A stretch of DNA of 64,000 nucleotides from Spirochaetia bacterium UBA5763 (GTDB lineage: Bacteria; Spirochaetota; UBA4802; UBA5550). This document shows positions 7,358 through 16,188 of this stretch, piece by piece. Each line of letters begins with the position of its first letter. Positions within the stretch are counted from its first letter, which is position 1. The stretch is from positions 1 to 64,000 of the forward strand of contig DIEX01000027.1 of NCBI GenBank assembly GCA_002418835.1, given 5' to 3'. The notes under the pieces are model-generated. The model ran no database searches. It was not told the origin of the DNA and worked only from the letters and a program-made list of their open reading frames with translations. The translations under genes were made by a program, and so were the position numbers.

Positions 7358-9331
7358 TCACCTTCCGAGAAGAACCAGGGTTTTTCTGATATTATTCTTT
7401 GCCCTTGTATGTTCAGGATCAATGGCAAGCACCTTTCGCCACTCGCCTATAGCTCTTTTAAAATCATTATTTGAGTAGTAATTAATTCCGCTGTAGTAGT
7501 ATTTCCTCACAAGGCTCTCCTGTTCGGGAGTAAGCTTTGATCCCCCGGCTTTTGCTGATGACGACCCTACCCTGAGCTGTGCCTCTATTTTATTAACACT
7601 GACTACTGCTTTTATATTATTAGGATCCTTTGCTGCGACCCATCTCAGTTCCACAAGCGCTTTCTTGATATTATCCTCTCCGCCTCTCTGATAATATGCC
7701 ATTCCGAGATTGAACCTTCTTTCAACCTCCTGTACATCCTCCTGCGCCACTGCTGTTGAACCGCTGTAGGACTGCCCGCGTTCAGCCCTCGCAAGGAGGT
7801 TTTTAATATCAGGATGATTCGGTTCAATGGATCTGACAAGATCAAATCTCCTGTAGGCATTTCTGTATTCCCTTTTTTTAAGGAATGCCTCCCCTTCTTC
7901 AATAAATTTTTTAACCATTATTTCACGCTGTTCAGGTTTAAGCTTAAGCTCGCACTTGAACATATATTCATTGGCTATTCTGTTTGAGGGGAAAAGGTGC
8001 AGTATCTGCTCCCAGCGGTTCCTTGATTCCTCATACTTGCCGGAATCGTAAAGGATTTTACCTGAAACTATCAGTGAATTAACAATATTAAAATAGGGAG
8101 AGTTGTCATCGACAACCTCCTCTTCAACAAGCTTCTGTGCGTCTTTTGCCCGCTGTATATAGGGGGGGGCGAGTTTATTCTCAGGATCAAGTTTAAGCGT
8201 ATTTTCAAAAGCAGCAATGGCATCCTGATATCTGGAATCTGCAAGAGCGATAAGCCCGTTCTGGAACTGCTCATCGATCATGCGGAGCCTCTTTTCACGC
8301 TCCCGCCTGTCGTATTCAGCTTTAAGTCCGGGGAGCCCCAGGAGAAGCTGTCGTGCATCTCTAAAGTTTTCAATAAGAGCCAGGGAGTTTTCAAGATCAT
8401 CTCTCGCTTCATCGTATTTATTATCCCGGATATTCTTTTTACCCGAAGCATAAAAAGTCTCCGCCTCACGAAGGCGCTGTTCATATCTTTTCTTCTCGTT
8501 CAGTTTATCATCAATTTTTTCTATATAATCCCTTGCTGAGCTGTTTTCCGGATCAAGCTGAAGCACGCTCATAAAATCCTGACGCGCAGGCTTATATTCC
8601 TCCTGGCCGAAAAAAAGAATTCCAGAGGCCATATATCTTTTTATGTTTTCATACCTGATGATGTTCTCAATAGCAATACCGGCCTGCCTCTTCCCTTCAG
8701 TAGCCTCAAGGTGTTCAGGCATAAGCTTCAGTATATCGGTCCAGTTTTTCAGTGCGTCGGGGAAACGGTTCTCATCCATAGCTGCTCTTGCAAGGAGAAG
8801 CAGGGCTCCAATCTTCTCACGAATCTCCCTGCTGGCCTTAAGCCTTTTATCTTCAGAAGCGATAATCTTTTCAAGTTTCTGCATATCCTCTCTTATGAGT
8901 TGCATTTCGGGATCTTTAGGATCAATCCGGTATGCAGTGATAAAACTTGCGAAGGCAATCTTTGATTTATCCTTTGTCTTATCGAGATTTTTTTCAGCAT
9001 CTTCAAATGTGGTTTTATCGTCAAAATTCGGGGCCAGGTCTTTTTTCGCAAGTTTATAGTTCAGTTTGGCTTTTTCAAGCTCCAGGTCCTTTTTCTGCTT
9101 CATCTCATACAGGAATTCAACTTTCTTCTGTATTTCCTGGTTTTCCGGTTCAATATCAAGTATATTCAGCCAGAGGGCAACAGCCTTGGAGAAATCCTTA
9201 TTGTCAAAATACTCCTGTGCCTGCCTGTCCATCTCTGCAGTTGACTGTGTTAAAACAGGGACTGCGGAAGAGAAAATGATTACAAACACACAAAGTATAT
9301 TGATCTTAATATTTTTAAAAATTATATTCAT
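7358..9331 (-). CDS. Exported tetratricopeptide-repeat protein
   Basis: A signal peptide (about residues 1-28) is followed by repeated TPR-like units, for example ALKNWTDILKLMPEHLEA, ARQDFMSVLQLDPENSSA, AIAAFENTLKLDPENKLA and AIGEWRKVLAIDPEHTRA, giving ten or so helical pairs over 657 residues, with coiled-coil-prone charged stretches in between. TPR arrays are protein-protein scaffolds; this one probably sits in the periplasm. It is the first gene of a unit with the RsbU phosphatase, so it may feed a signal to that sensor or be part of the same envelope-stress module. An (A)GGGGGGGG run at 8162-8169 lies inside it without breaking the frame. Confidence 0.75.
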   Translation of the reverse strand: MNIIFKNIKINILCVFVIIFSSAVPVLTQSTAEMDRQAQEYFDNKDFSKAVALWLNILDIEPENQEIQKKVEFLYEMKQKKDLELEKAKLNYKLAKKDLAPNFDDKTTFEDAEKNLDKTKDKSKIAFASFITAYRIDPKDPEMQLIREDMQKLEKIIASEDKRLKASREIREKIGALLLLARAAMDENRFPDALKNWTDILKLMPEHLEATEGKRQAGIAIENIIRYENIKRYMASGILFFGQEEYKPARQDFMSVLQLDPENSSARDYIEKIDDKLNEKKRYEQRLREAETFYASGKKNIRDNKYDEARDDLENSLALIENFRDARQLLLGLPGLKAEYDRREREKRLRMIDEQFQNGLIALADSRYQDAIAAFENTLKLDPENKLAPPYIQRAKDAQKLVEEEVVDDNSPYFNIVNSLIVSGKILYDSGKYEESRNRWEQILHLFPSNRIANEYMFKCELKLKPEQREIMVKKFIEEGEAFLKKREYRNAYRRFDLVRSIEPNHPDIKNLLARAERGQSYSGSTAVAQEDVQEVERRFNLGMAYYQRGGEDNIKKALVELRWVAAKDPNNIKAVVSVNKIEAQLRVGSSSAKAGGSKLTPEQESLVRKYYYSGINYYSNNDFKRAIGEWRKVLAIDPEHTRAKNNIRKTLVLLGR

Positions 9332-9507
9332 AAATTGAGCTTAAACGCTCCAAATCCTCTATTATTTAAGAAAAAATGCCGGATAAAAGTTAAAATATTA
9401 TAACATATATCTCTTGCCGTTTTTCAATCATAATTCCGGAAATTATACACCGTCACTGAAGCTTTATCTATTTTTTTTAAAAATATGACTGATTTTTAAA
9501 AAAAAAT

Positions 9508-9535
9508 TGATCTTATTTGGCATATTTCTATAATT
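9508..9535 (+). promoter_or_regulatory. Promoter of tRNA-Gly
   Basis: TTGATC (9508-9513), a 16-base spacer and TATAAT (9530-9535) lie 10 bases before the mature tRNA 5' end, a good sigma-70-type promoter. Confidence 0.65.
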
Positions 9536-9544
9536 TGTTTATCT

Positions 9545-9616
9545 GCGGGTGTAATTCAGTGGTAGAATGTCAGCTTCCCAAGCTGAACGTCGCGAGTTCG
9601 ATCCTCGTCGCCCGCT
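9545..9616 (+). tRNA. tRNA-Gly (anticodon CCC)
   Basis: A full cloverleaf: acceptor GCGGGTG/CGCCCGC, D-arm ATTC/GAAT around AGTGGTA, anticodon stem TCAGC/GCTGA with loop TTCCCAA (anticodon CCC), T-arm GCGAG/CTCGT with loop TTCGATC, discriminator T. The 3' CCA is not encoded. It reads GGG codons. It stands alone, with no neighbouring tRNAs and no integrase gene nearby. Confidence 0.93.
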
Positions 9617-9929
9617 AATAAAAGCTTCACAAATTATCAGGAACTACTATAAACTTCCGGAAAACCGGTTACACTAAGAAAAATAATTCTATTTTCCTCA
9701 TTTTCAGGCAGAATAATCTGACATACTCCTGGATTTGAGTTATTTTTCAATATAACATTGTTGAAAAAATTGATTTGAAAATTCCGATTCCTTAAATTAC
9801 TTCTTAATTACCTTCATAAAAATACTCAAAGAGATGTCTAAAAAAACAAGGCCCCGGAAAAACACGGGGCCCTGTCTGAATTATTTAAAACTGAGACTAT
9901 GGAGTTTATGCTTCAAAGTATGATGCAGC
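9617..9929. other. Intergenic region, terminator only
   Basis: Apart from the terminator of the leftward fad unit (9840-9871), this AT-rich 313-base gap between the tRNA and fadN shows no gene, repeat or recognisable regulatory site. Confidence 0.5.
9840..9871 (-). terminator. Terminator of the thiolase-fadN unit
   Basis: Read leftwards, GGCCCCG, an 8-base loop and CGGGGCC are followed by TTGTTTTTT, a typical Rho-independent terminator about 60 bases after the fadN stop codon. Confidence 0.8.
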
Positions 9930-12329
9930 TTAAATAAACAGAGGCTTCCCTTTGGTTGCCATATGCTCAGCCATCTTCCTTGAATTTTCTGTTTTCCAGC
10001 AATCCACAAACATCTCCCTCTCAAGTGCAAGCATCGCATCTTCGGAAATCGCCTCACCCTTGTAAGCCGTGCCGCCGGAGATGATATACCCCACTCTCCT
10101 GACAACAGTGGATATATGCGGAGCAATTTTATAACCTGCAAGCATATCAGGGATATTCGCATCAAGAGCACCCATGGCATCCTGCCCCATAACTTTCACA
10201 GGGAGATTCGCGGGTGGAACATATCCATCCTCCACCATACGGAGGACCTCCTTCTTTGCCTCGCCGAAAAGATAATCCCTGTTGAAAACGATCCTGTCCT
10301 GCGGCCTGAGGAAACCTTTAGCCCTCGCCTCCTGAGCGGAGCCAGTGGGCATCGGCATTGCTATTGTCTGGAATGCCTGGAGGAAAACAGAAAGCCAGTC
10401 TGCGGGAGTAACAACCGTTTCGCTTAATCTTCTCCACATCTGGTAGCACCCTCCCCCCGCAGGGACAAGGCCGGCTCCAACTTCAACCAGAGCCATATAT
10501 AGCTCATTATGCGCCACAATCTTATCCGCCCAGAGACAGACCTCACATCCGCCGCCAAGAGCCATTCCATAAGGAGCCGCAACTACAGGGAAGGGAGCGT
10601 ACTTTGTCATCTTCATCCCTTCATGAACATCGGTTATGAAATTATTAATTCCCTGGAAATCCCCTTTGTTTGCCAGATCGAGCATGAATTTCAGATCCCC
10701 GCCCGCGCTGAACGCGCCGGGCATCCCTGATGCCTGGTTGCCGTTTACCATACCGGCGCCATTTGCGCGGATAAACTCAACAACCTTCGGGACCATGTTA
10801 ACGATCTCACCGTTGATTGCGTTCATCTTTGTATGATACTCGAAGCAGAATACTCCATCGCCGATATCAACAAGGGATGCGCTCGGTGTACCTATGACCA
10901 CTTTTGATTCATCAGTTTTTACATTCGCAAGAAATATCATCTGCGGACTGTATTGTATGTCTTTATAGGAGGCAGATGCCAAATCCCAGAACTGCTTCCT
11001 TCCATTCTGCAACCTGTAGAAGGTTTCCGCTCCTTTATCAAGCATGACTATAACAGCATCCGGAACAGTATATCCGGATTTCTCAATACCCGCCAGAGAA
11101 TCCTTTAGCCCGATGGCATCCCACATTTCGAAGGGGCCGTATTCATACGCATACCCCCACTTCATCGCATTATCTATCTCAACAAGTGAATCACATATCT
11201 CCGGTATCCTGTTAACAGAGTAGACAAACTCACAGGAGAGTAATCTCATTGCAAATTCACTGTTATTAAATATGTATTTTATCTTTTCAGGAATTGTTTT
11301 GAATGCTTTTGTAGCCTCAACCACCGGGTAGGTTGCCTTTGTGTCGTAATCAACATGCTGGAGCGTTTTAATATCAATTACCTTTTTGAACTTCTTTCCA
11401 TCTGCATCTTTCCCTGACAGATAGAAACCTCCAATCCCCTTTGCTTTATTTCCGAACATCCCCCTGGCCATCATATCCTTGAAGAACTGAGGAGTTTTAT
11501 ACTTCTCCCTGAATTCATCATTAACAAGAAGCTCGTAGGAGTTATCAGCAATATGATCCGTTGTATCTGCCCCGACAAAGTCTGTGAGACCGAATATACC
11601 TGTTCCAGGTATACCCATGGGCTTTGAAAAGATAGCATCAGCCTCCGGAATAGTTATCAGACCTTTTTCCAGGAGTATGAGCGCCTCACAGATCGATATC
11701 ATCCCGATCCTGTTGCCTATAAAGTTTGGAGTGTCTTTCCCCCACACAACACCTTTACCGAGAGTCTGTTCACCCCATTTCGATACAAAGTCGCAGACTT
11801 CTTTTGATGTATCAGGTCCGGCTATGCACTCAAGAATCTTCATGTAGCGAACAGGGTTAAAGAAATGAAGGATCAGGAAATTCTCTTTGAAAGCTTTACT
11901 TCTCCCCTCAGCCATCTGCGCAATGGGGAGGCCTGAAGTGTTGGACGCGATGATTGCACCAGGCTTCATCACTTTTTCAAGTCTCGCAAAAAGGTCATGT
12001 TTAATTTTAAGATTCTCCACAACAACTTCAAAGATGATGTCAGCATCTGCGAGCTTATCGAAATCATCGGTGAGATTACCGGTCTCTATTAGAGAAAGAT
12101 CATGTTTCTTATCCATGAATGCCGCGGGACGAGCTTTAATCTGCGCCTGAAGTCCGGCCTCAACAATCCTGTTTTTTGCCCCCCTGTCATTCTTTTCTGC
12201 ATCTGAAAGATCAAAGGGCGCTATGTCCAGGAGAAGAGTCTTAATTCCCGCACTGGCGCAGAGAGCTGCAATCCCGCCCCCCATTATTCCTGAACCGATT
12301 ACTGCTGCTTTTTCAACACGTCTGATCAT
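9930..12329 (-). CDS. fadN: 3-hydroxyacyl-CoA dehydrogenase/enoyl-CoA hydratase (FadN type)
   Basis: A 799-residue bifunctional beta-oxidation enzyme in the FadN order: N-terminal NAD-binding 3-hydroxyacyl-CoA dehydrogenase (GSGIMGGGIAALCASAG near residue 12; ASNTSGLPI; LHFFNPVRYMKILE near 160), the dehydrogenase C-terminal domains, then a C-terminal crotonase domain (ALGGGCEVCLWADK near 580, EVGAGLVPAGGG with the second catalytic Glu). This is the reverse of the E. coli FadB order. The start is the ATG at 12329, preceded by GGGGG at 12335-12339; an upstream in-frame TTG overlaps that site. It lies 15 bases after the thiolase gene and is co-transcribed with it, giving hydration, oxidation and thiolysis from one message. 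Confidence 0.93.
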   Translation of the reverse strand: MIRRVEKAAVIGSGIMGGGIAALCASAGIKTLLLDIAPFDLSDAEKNDRGAKNRIVEAGLQAQIKARPAAFMDKKHDLSLIETGNLTDDFDKLADADIIFEVVVENLKIKHDLFARLEKVMKPGAIIASNTSGLPIAQMAEGRSKAFKENFLILHFFNPVRYMKILECIAGPDTSKEVCDFVSKWGEQTLGKGVVWGKDTPNFIGNRIGMISICEALILLEKGLITIPEADAIFSKPMGIPGTGIFGLTDFVGADTTDHIADNSYELLVNDEFREKYKTPQFFKDMMARGMFGNKAKGIGGFYLSGKDADGKKFKKVIDIKTLQHVDYDTKATYPVVEATKAFKTIPEKIKYIFNNSEFAMRLLSCEFVYSVNRIPEICDSLVEIDNAMKWGYAYEYGPFEMWDAIGLKDSLAGIEKSGYTVPDAVIVMLDKGAETFYRLQNGRKQFWDLASASYKDIQYSPQMIFLANVKTDESKVVIGTPSASLVDIGDGVFCFEYHTKMNAINGEIVNMVPKVVEFIRANGAGMVNGNQASGMPGAFSAGGDLKFMLDLANKGDFQGINNFITDVHEGMKMTKYAPFPVVAAPYGMALGGGCEVCLWADKIVAHNELYMALVEVGAGLVPAGGGCYQMWRRLSETVVTPADWLSVFLQAFQTIAMPMPTGSAQEARAKGFLRPQDRIVFNRDYLFGEAKKEVLRMVEDGYVPPANLPVKVMGQDAMGALDANIPDMLAGYKIAPHISTVVRRVGYIISGGTAYKGEAISEDAMLALEREMFVDCWKTENSRKMAEHMATKGKPLFI

Positions 12330-12344
12330 AATATCCCCCAATTT

Positions 12345-13529
12345 TTATTTAATGTTCTCAACAATAAAAGCACATGCAGGGCCCCCGCTTGCGCACATAC
12401 TGGCGCAGGCATATCGTCCGCCCCTTCGTCTAAGTTCGCTTATTGCAGCCATTATTATACGCACACCTGTCATACCCACCGGATGCCCCAGGGGGATCCC
12501 TGACCCATTTGCATTGAGATTCTCAATTGAAATGCAAAGTTCCCTCTGACATGCAATAGCCTGGGAGGCAAAGGCTTCATTTAATTCCCAGTAATCAATA
12601 TCGCTGATTTTAAGACCGGCAAGCCTGAGTGCCCTGTGAACAGCGGGGACCACTCCCATACCCATTATCCTGGGTTCACAGGCCCCTGAAGCTGACGCTA
12701 TAACTTTGACTAATGGTTTATGCCCGAGTTCAACTGCTTTATCCATTGACATCAGTATCATGGCAGCTGCGCCGTCATTAATACCTGACGCGTTAAAAGC
12801 GGTTACTGTTCCATCTTTTTTAAAAGCCGGTTTCATTCCCGCAGCCATAACTGCTGTTGCTCCGGGATTGGGATGTTCATCGGTATCGAAAACTTTAACG
12901 CCTCTCCTGGTGTTAACCTCAACAGGAATAATCTCCTCTTTAAACAGGCCTTTCTCTATCGCTTTGCATGCCCTCTGGTGACTGAGTAATGAATACTCAT
13001 CCTGCATGTCGCGGCTGATCTTATACTCATCTGCAATATTCTCAGCTGTAATCCCCATATGATAGCCTTCAAAAGCACACACAAGTCCTCCGAGCATAAG
13101 GCTGTCCTGAATCTTTTCACCATCACCCAGGCGATAACCTTTTCTCCCGTTCAAAAGCAGATAAGGAGCATTAGTCATACTCTCCTGCCCCACAGCAGCC
13201 GCTACCTCAATCCTGCCAAGCATTATCTCCTGTGAAATTATATCCGCTGCTCTCATTGAAGAGGGGCACTGCTGATGAACTGTTGTTGATATTGTTTCAA
13301 CAGGGCAGCCTGATTTCAATGTAACCCAGCGTGCGGAATTTCCCGGAGATCCTGCCTGATTGCACTGCCCGACGATAACTTCCTCGATAATTTCAGGACT
13401 TATACCTGCTTTTTCAATAGCCCCTTTTAACGCGATGACACCCAAATCATGCCCCTTAAAGCTTTCAAGTGATCCGTTAAAATCACCGATAGCCGTTCTT
13501 GCAGTACTGACAACAACAACCTCTTTCAC
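12345..13529 (-). CDS. fadA: Acetyl-CoA acyltransferase (thiolase)
   Basis: A 394-residue thiolase cleaving 3-ketoacyl-CoA to acetyl-CoA and a shortened acyl-CoA. Catalytic features: nucleophile Cys in TTVHQQCPSSMRA (about residue 88), His in GSGIPLGHPVGMTG (about 346) and Cys in CASMCASGGPACA near the C terminus. The Cys loop reads CPSS rather than the common CASG, so the chain-length preference may differ. The start is placed at GTG 13529, seven bases after GGAGG; an in-frame TTG six bases further upstream is too close to that site. First gene of the unit with fadN; a TetR operator lies upstream at 13637. Confidence 0.93.
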   Translation of the reverse strand: MKEVVVVSTARTAIGDFNGSLESFKGHDLGVIALKGAIEKAGISPEIIEEVIVGQCNQAGSPGNSARWVTLKSGCPVETISTTVHQQCPSSMRAADIISQEIMLGRIEVAAAVGQESMTNAPYLLLNGRKGYRLGDGEKIQDSLMLGGLVCAFEGYHMGITAENIADEYKISRDMQDEYSLLSHQRACKAIEKGLFKEEIIPVEVNTRRGVKVFDTDEHPNPGATAVMAAGMKPAFKKDGTVTAFNASGINDGAAAMILMSMDKAVELGHKPLVKVIASASGACEPRIMGMGVVPAVHRALRLAGLKISDIDYWELNEAFASQAIACQRELCISIENLNANGSGIPLGHPVGMTGVRIIMAAISELRRRGGRYACASMCASGGPACAFIVENIK

Positions 13530-13636
13530 AATCAAACCTCCATTTACTTATATTTTTAAACTGTAAACGCATCATGCTGCACTTGCGGAAAATACTGTTT
13601 TTACAAAACAGATTAAAACCTGCCAATCATGACATT

Positions 13637-13656
13637 ATTAATGAACGGCCATTAAT
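13637..13656. promoter_or_regulatory. TetR-regulon operator A (thiolase-fadN)
   Basis: ATTAATGAACGGCCATTAAT, a near-palindrome matching the sites at 16152, 20674 and 21350. It lies about 110 bases upstream of the thiolase start. Confidence 0.75.
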
Positions 13657-13668
13657 ATTAAAAGATGA

Positions 13669-13697
13669 GGCGCGGGGGTTTTAATCCCCCCTGCGCC
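13669..13697. terminator. GC-rich hairpin upstream of operator A
   Basis: GGCGCGGGGG and CCCCC-CT-GCGCC pair around TTTTAAT. Read leftwards it is followed by TCATCTTTT, a weak T tract, so it may end transcripts from the acetyl-CoA hydrolase gene before the thiolase promoter. Confidence 0.45.
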
Positions 13698-13772
13698 AAA
13701 AACAACCAATGTTTATCAACAGACGATTCTACAGGAATCCGGCTAATCATCCTGAATATCTGATATTATTTA

Positions 13773-13808
13773 ATACAGTCAGGCAGAAGGAGGTCTGCAT
13801 GACTGTAT
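13773..13808. terminator. Hairpin after the acetyl-CoA hydrolase gene
   Basis: ATACAGTCA and TGACTGTAT (13773-13781, 13800-13808) pair, with an inner GCAGA/TCTGC stem. It begins 10 bases beyond the stop codon. It lacks a strong T tract, so it could be a terminator or a 3'-end-stabilising hairpin. Confidence 0.5.
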
Positions 13809-13817
13809 CGGACATCC

Positions 13818-15983
13818 TTATTTTATAACCTTATTGTTTCTCAGTGCCACGATAACCATATTTCTGGAAATCCGCTCCTTCAGTGAAGCAGGATTTTCCA
13901 GTTCCATATGCCTGAGGAATATCCGGGCAGATTCAGGCACAGGCTTTATTGACTCAAGGAGAAGCCCTTTTAACAGTTTTAATGGCTTATCAGCCGCAAG
14001 GTTCTTCATAGCTTTCAATGATGAAGCGAGCATAACCTCCTCCGGTTTAAAATCTGTGCCGAAAGGGAAGACTTTAAAATAGCCCTTATCCTGATACGGC
14101 TTCAGAAGTTCAGCAATTTTATCAGGAGTATTACTTCTATACTCCTGAGGGATTTTATAATCCGCCGGGATCTTTTTCGCTTTCTTCGCCTGTTCAAGAA
14201 GCTGCTTCTGAAATCTCGAATCAGCTATATTGATCATTGCGGCTATAATCTCCCTGTCCGATTTACCCCTTATGTCAGCAATTCCGTATTCCGTTACCAC
14301 GATGTCTCTAAGATGCCTGGGTATTGAACACTGCGGGTAATTAAAAACAATATTTGACTTTAAATTTTTACCTGATCCTTTAACGCTCTTTATCATCATA
14401 ATGAGTCTGCCATCTTCAAGGGCATGAGCCATTGCAGCAAAATCATACTGCCCGCCAATCCCGCTTACTACTCTTCCGTCGGGCAATTGATCAGATGCGA
14501 TAGATCCGAAGAGAGATGCTGTCATCCCTGTATTTATAAACCTTCCATCTTTTCTCTGAAGTCTCCGGAGCTCCTCATCGCCATACAGCTGGTTCACCTT
14601 ATTCACTCCTGACATTCCGAACTGCATCCTTTCCTCTTCCGGCATATCATTCAGCGCTTTGTAGAATGACTGAGGGCCGAAATAAAAAGCGCCACAGATA
14701 ACCTCACCACCTTTGAGCTTTTTACCGGTAATTTCCCGGATTTTTATCAGGTCCGAGGGGTCACCGAGATCTATAGAATAGGTCTCATCACCATCTTTAA
14801 TCTCAGTGCCGTTGAAAGTAACATCATCTTTCAGAATTCCGGACTTCTGCAGAAAACTAAAATCATCCTGATTCAGCTTCGAGTGTATTGCTTTCATCTC
14901 CAGCAGTTTATCAATGATATCTTCCGGAATATGGTCTTCAGAAAGTTCCCCATTATTGATAAGTTTCATGAGCGGGATGCTGTGAAAAACTTTCCGTTTC
15001 AGTATCCCGCTTTTATACATCTGCATGAATGCATCAACGAACATCTCTGATGATCCGTATAACCCCTGTTTAAACCTGTTTGTTCCGCCAAGTTTGTTTA
15101 TCAGCTCTCCATACCTCGTGGTTAGCCCGGCTTTTTCAGCAACTTCACGATAAATATCATTATGTTCATTTCTCATAATGAGCCCGGAGACTATTGCATC
15201 ACCAAGTGCCCCTATACCAACCTGAATTGTCCCCCCATCTTTCAACAGTGTACTGACATTAATACCTATCATGTGATCCGGTAATGTTATAGCGTCCTTG
15301 GGCGCTCCGAAAAGGGGTAGATCATACTGTTCTCCCTGAAGTATAAAATCATATTCAGCTCTATCAACTATAGCATCACCGTACATAAAGGGAAGATTGC
15401 TGTTCACCTCACCGATTGTTACACACTTCTCTCCATTTTTTCTCCTCTGCTGGTATATCGGGATGGCCTCTACGCCGAGATCCGTATTGCAACCCATGGA
15501 ATAGAGTTCCCCGTTTGAGGCGAGCATCTGCCCGAAAATGTTTGCCCCGTTACCCACACCATCACGTACAGCATGACTGTAATTCGATGACACATGATTC
15601 ATCTGTGCATCGGGATCATTAAGAATTGACCCGGCCTTGGAATACATCTCCGAGAATGTAACATTGGCCGGAAGTTTGCCGTTTCTGTAGTCTATCATGA
15701 AATCAAAGTCCCGGACTCCATTGAAAATTCTGTTCACAATTGGATTAAGAACCCGCTTTTCAAGATCACTTTTCCCTTTAGGAACCTCGAGCGTCAGTGC
15801 AGTCATTATCAGAAGCCTGATTTCAGGATTTTCTTTTGCCCTTCGATAAAGCTCGTTCATAAAAAGCATCGGTTTCCCGAGGCCAAGTGGAAACGAAGCC
15901 CTTATGTCATTGCCGAGATACTCTATCACCTTGTCCACGCAGAGCGCCACATCATCTGTTACAACACCCATATTGCTATTCAT
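13818..15983 (-). CDS. Acetyl-CoA hydrolase/CoA-transferase family protein
   Basis: A 721-residue member of the acetyl-CoA hydrolase/transferase family (which includes butyryl-CoA:acetate and 4-hydroxybutyrate CoA-transferases). The C-terminal domain is clear: VSGIGGQYDFAAMAHAL and VVTEYGIADIRGKSDREIIAAMINIA (about residues 505-610). GSSEMFVDAF near residue 310 is the likely site of the CoA-ester glutamate. It is some 200 residues longer than the common 430-520-residue enzymes, so the substrate may differ. Start ATG follows GGGAGG by five bases. Monocistronic, with a TetR operator at 16152; it probably moves CoA between acetate and acyl groups, or releases acetate, during fatty-acid breakdown. 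Confidence 0.82.
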   Translation of the reverse strand: MNSNMGVVTDDVALCVDKVIEYLGNDIRASFPLGLGKPMLFMNELYRRAKENPEIRLLIMTALTLEVPKGKSDLEKRVLNPIVNRIFNGVRDFDFMIDYRNGKLPANVTFSEMYSKAGSILNDPDAQMNHVSSNYSHAVRDGVGNGANIFGQMLASNGELYSMGCNTDLGVEAIPIYQQRRKNGEKCVTIGEVNSNLPFMYGDAIVDRAEYDFILQGEQYDLPLFGAPKDAITLPDHMIGINVSTLLKDGGTIQVGIGALGDAIVSGLIMRNEHNDIYREVAEKAGLTTRYGELINKLGGTNRFKQGLYGSSEMFVDAFMQMYKSGILKRKVFHSIPLMKLINNGELSEDHIPEDIIDKLLEMKAIHSKLNQDDFSFLQKSGILKDDVTFNGTEIKDGDETYSIDLGDPSDLIKIREITGKKLKGGEVICGAFYFGPQSFYKALNDMPEEERMQFGMSGVNKVNQLYGDEELRRLQRKDGRFINTGMTASLFGSIASDQLPDGRVVSGIGGQYDFAAMAHALEDGRLIMMIKSVKGSGKNLKSNIVFNYPQCSIPRHLRDIVVTEYGIADIRGKSDREIIAAMINIADSRFQKQLLEQAKKAKKIPADYKIPQEYRSNTPDKIAELLKPYQDKGYFKVFPFGTDFKPEEVMLASSLKAMKNLAADKPLKLLKGLLLESIKPVPESARIFLRHMELENPASLKERISRNMVIVALRNNKVIK

Positions 15984-16151
15984 ATAAACCTCCCTGATTA
16001 TTATATTTTTAACATGCTTCCTCTAAGCACAGATTAAAAATGTTTAATATAGAATCCTGTTTATACTTTAAGCTTCCTCTGGTAACTCCGCCGGTCTCTT
16101 AAATTCAAACGACATCATGATACAGGCTTTTTATATATAGGCCGCATTCTT

Positions 16152-16171
16152 GTTAATGAATGACCATTAAT
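16152..16171. promoter_or_regulatory. TetR-regulon operator B (acetyl-CoA hydrolase)
   Basis: GTTAATGAATGACCATTAAT, the second copy of the operator. Read leftwards, a TTAACA inside it could act as -35, with TATATATAAAAA shortly downstream, so binding would block the promoter. Confidence 0.72.
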
Positions 16172-16188
16172 AAAAATGCGATAATTAA

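Noticed and set aside
10116..10427. Plus-strand open frames across the fad region
   Set aside because: All are antisense to well-supported enzyme genes and have no independent support.
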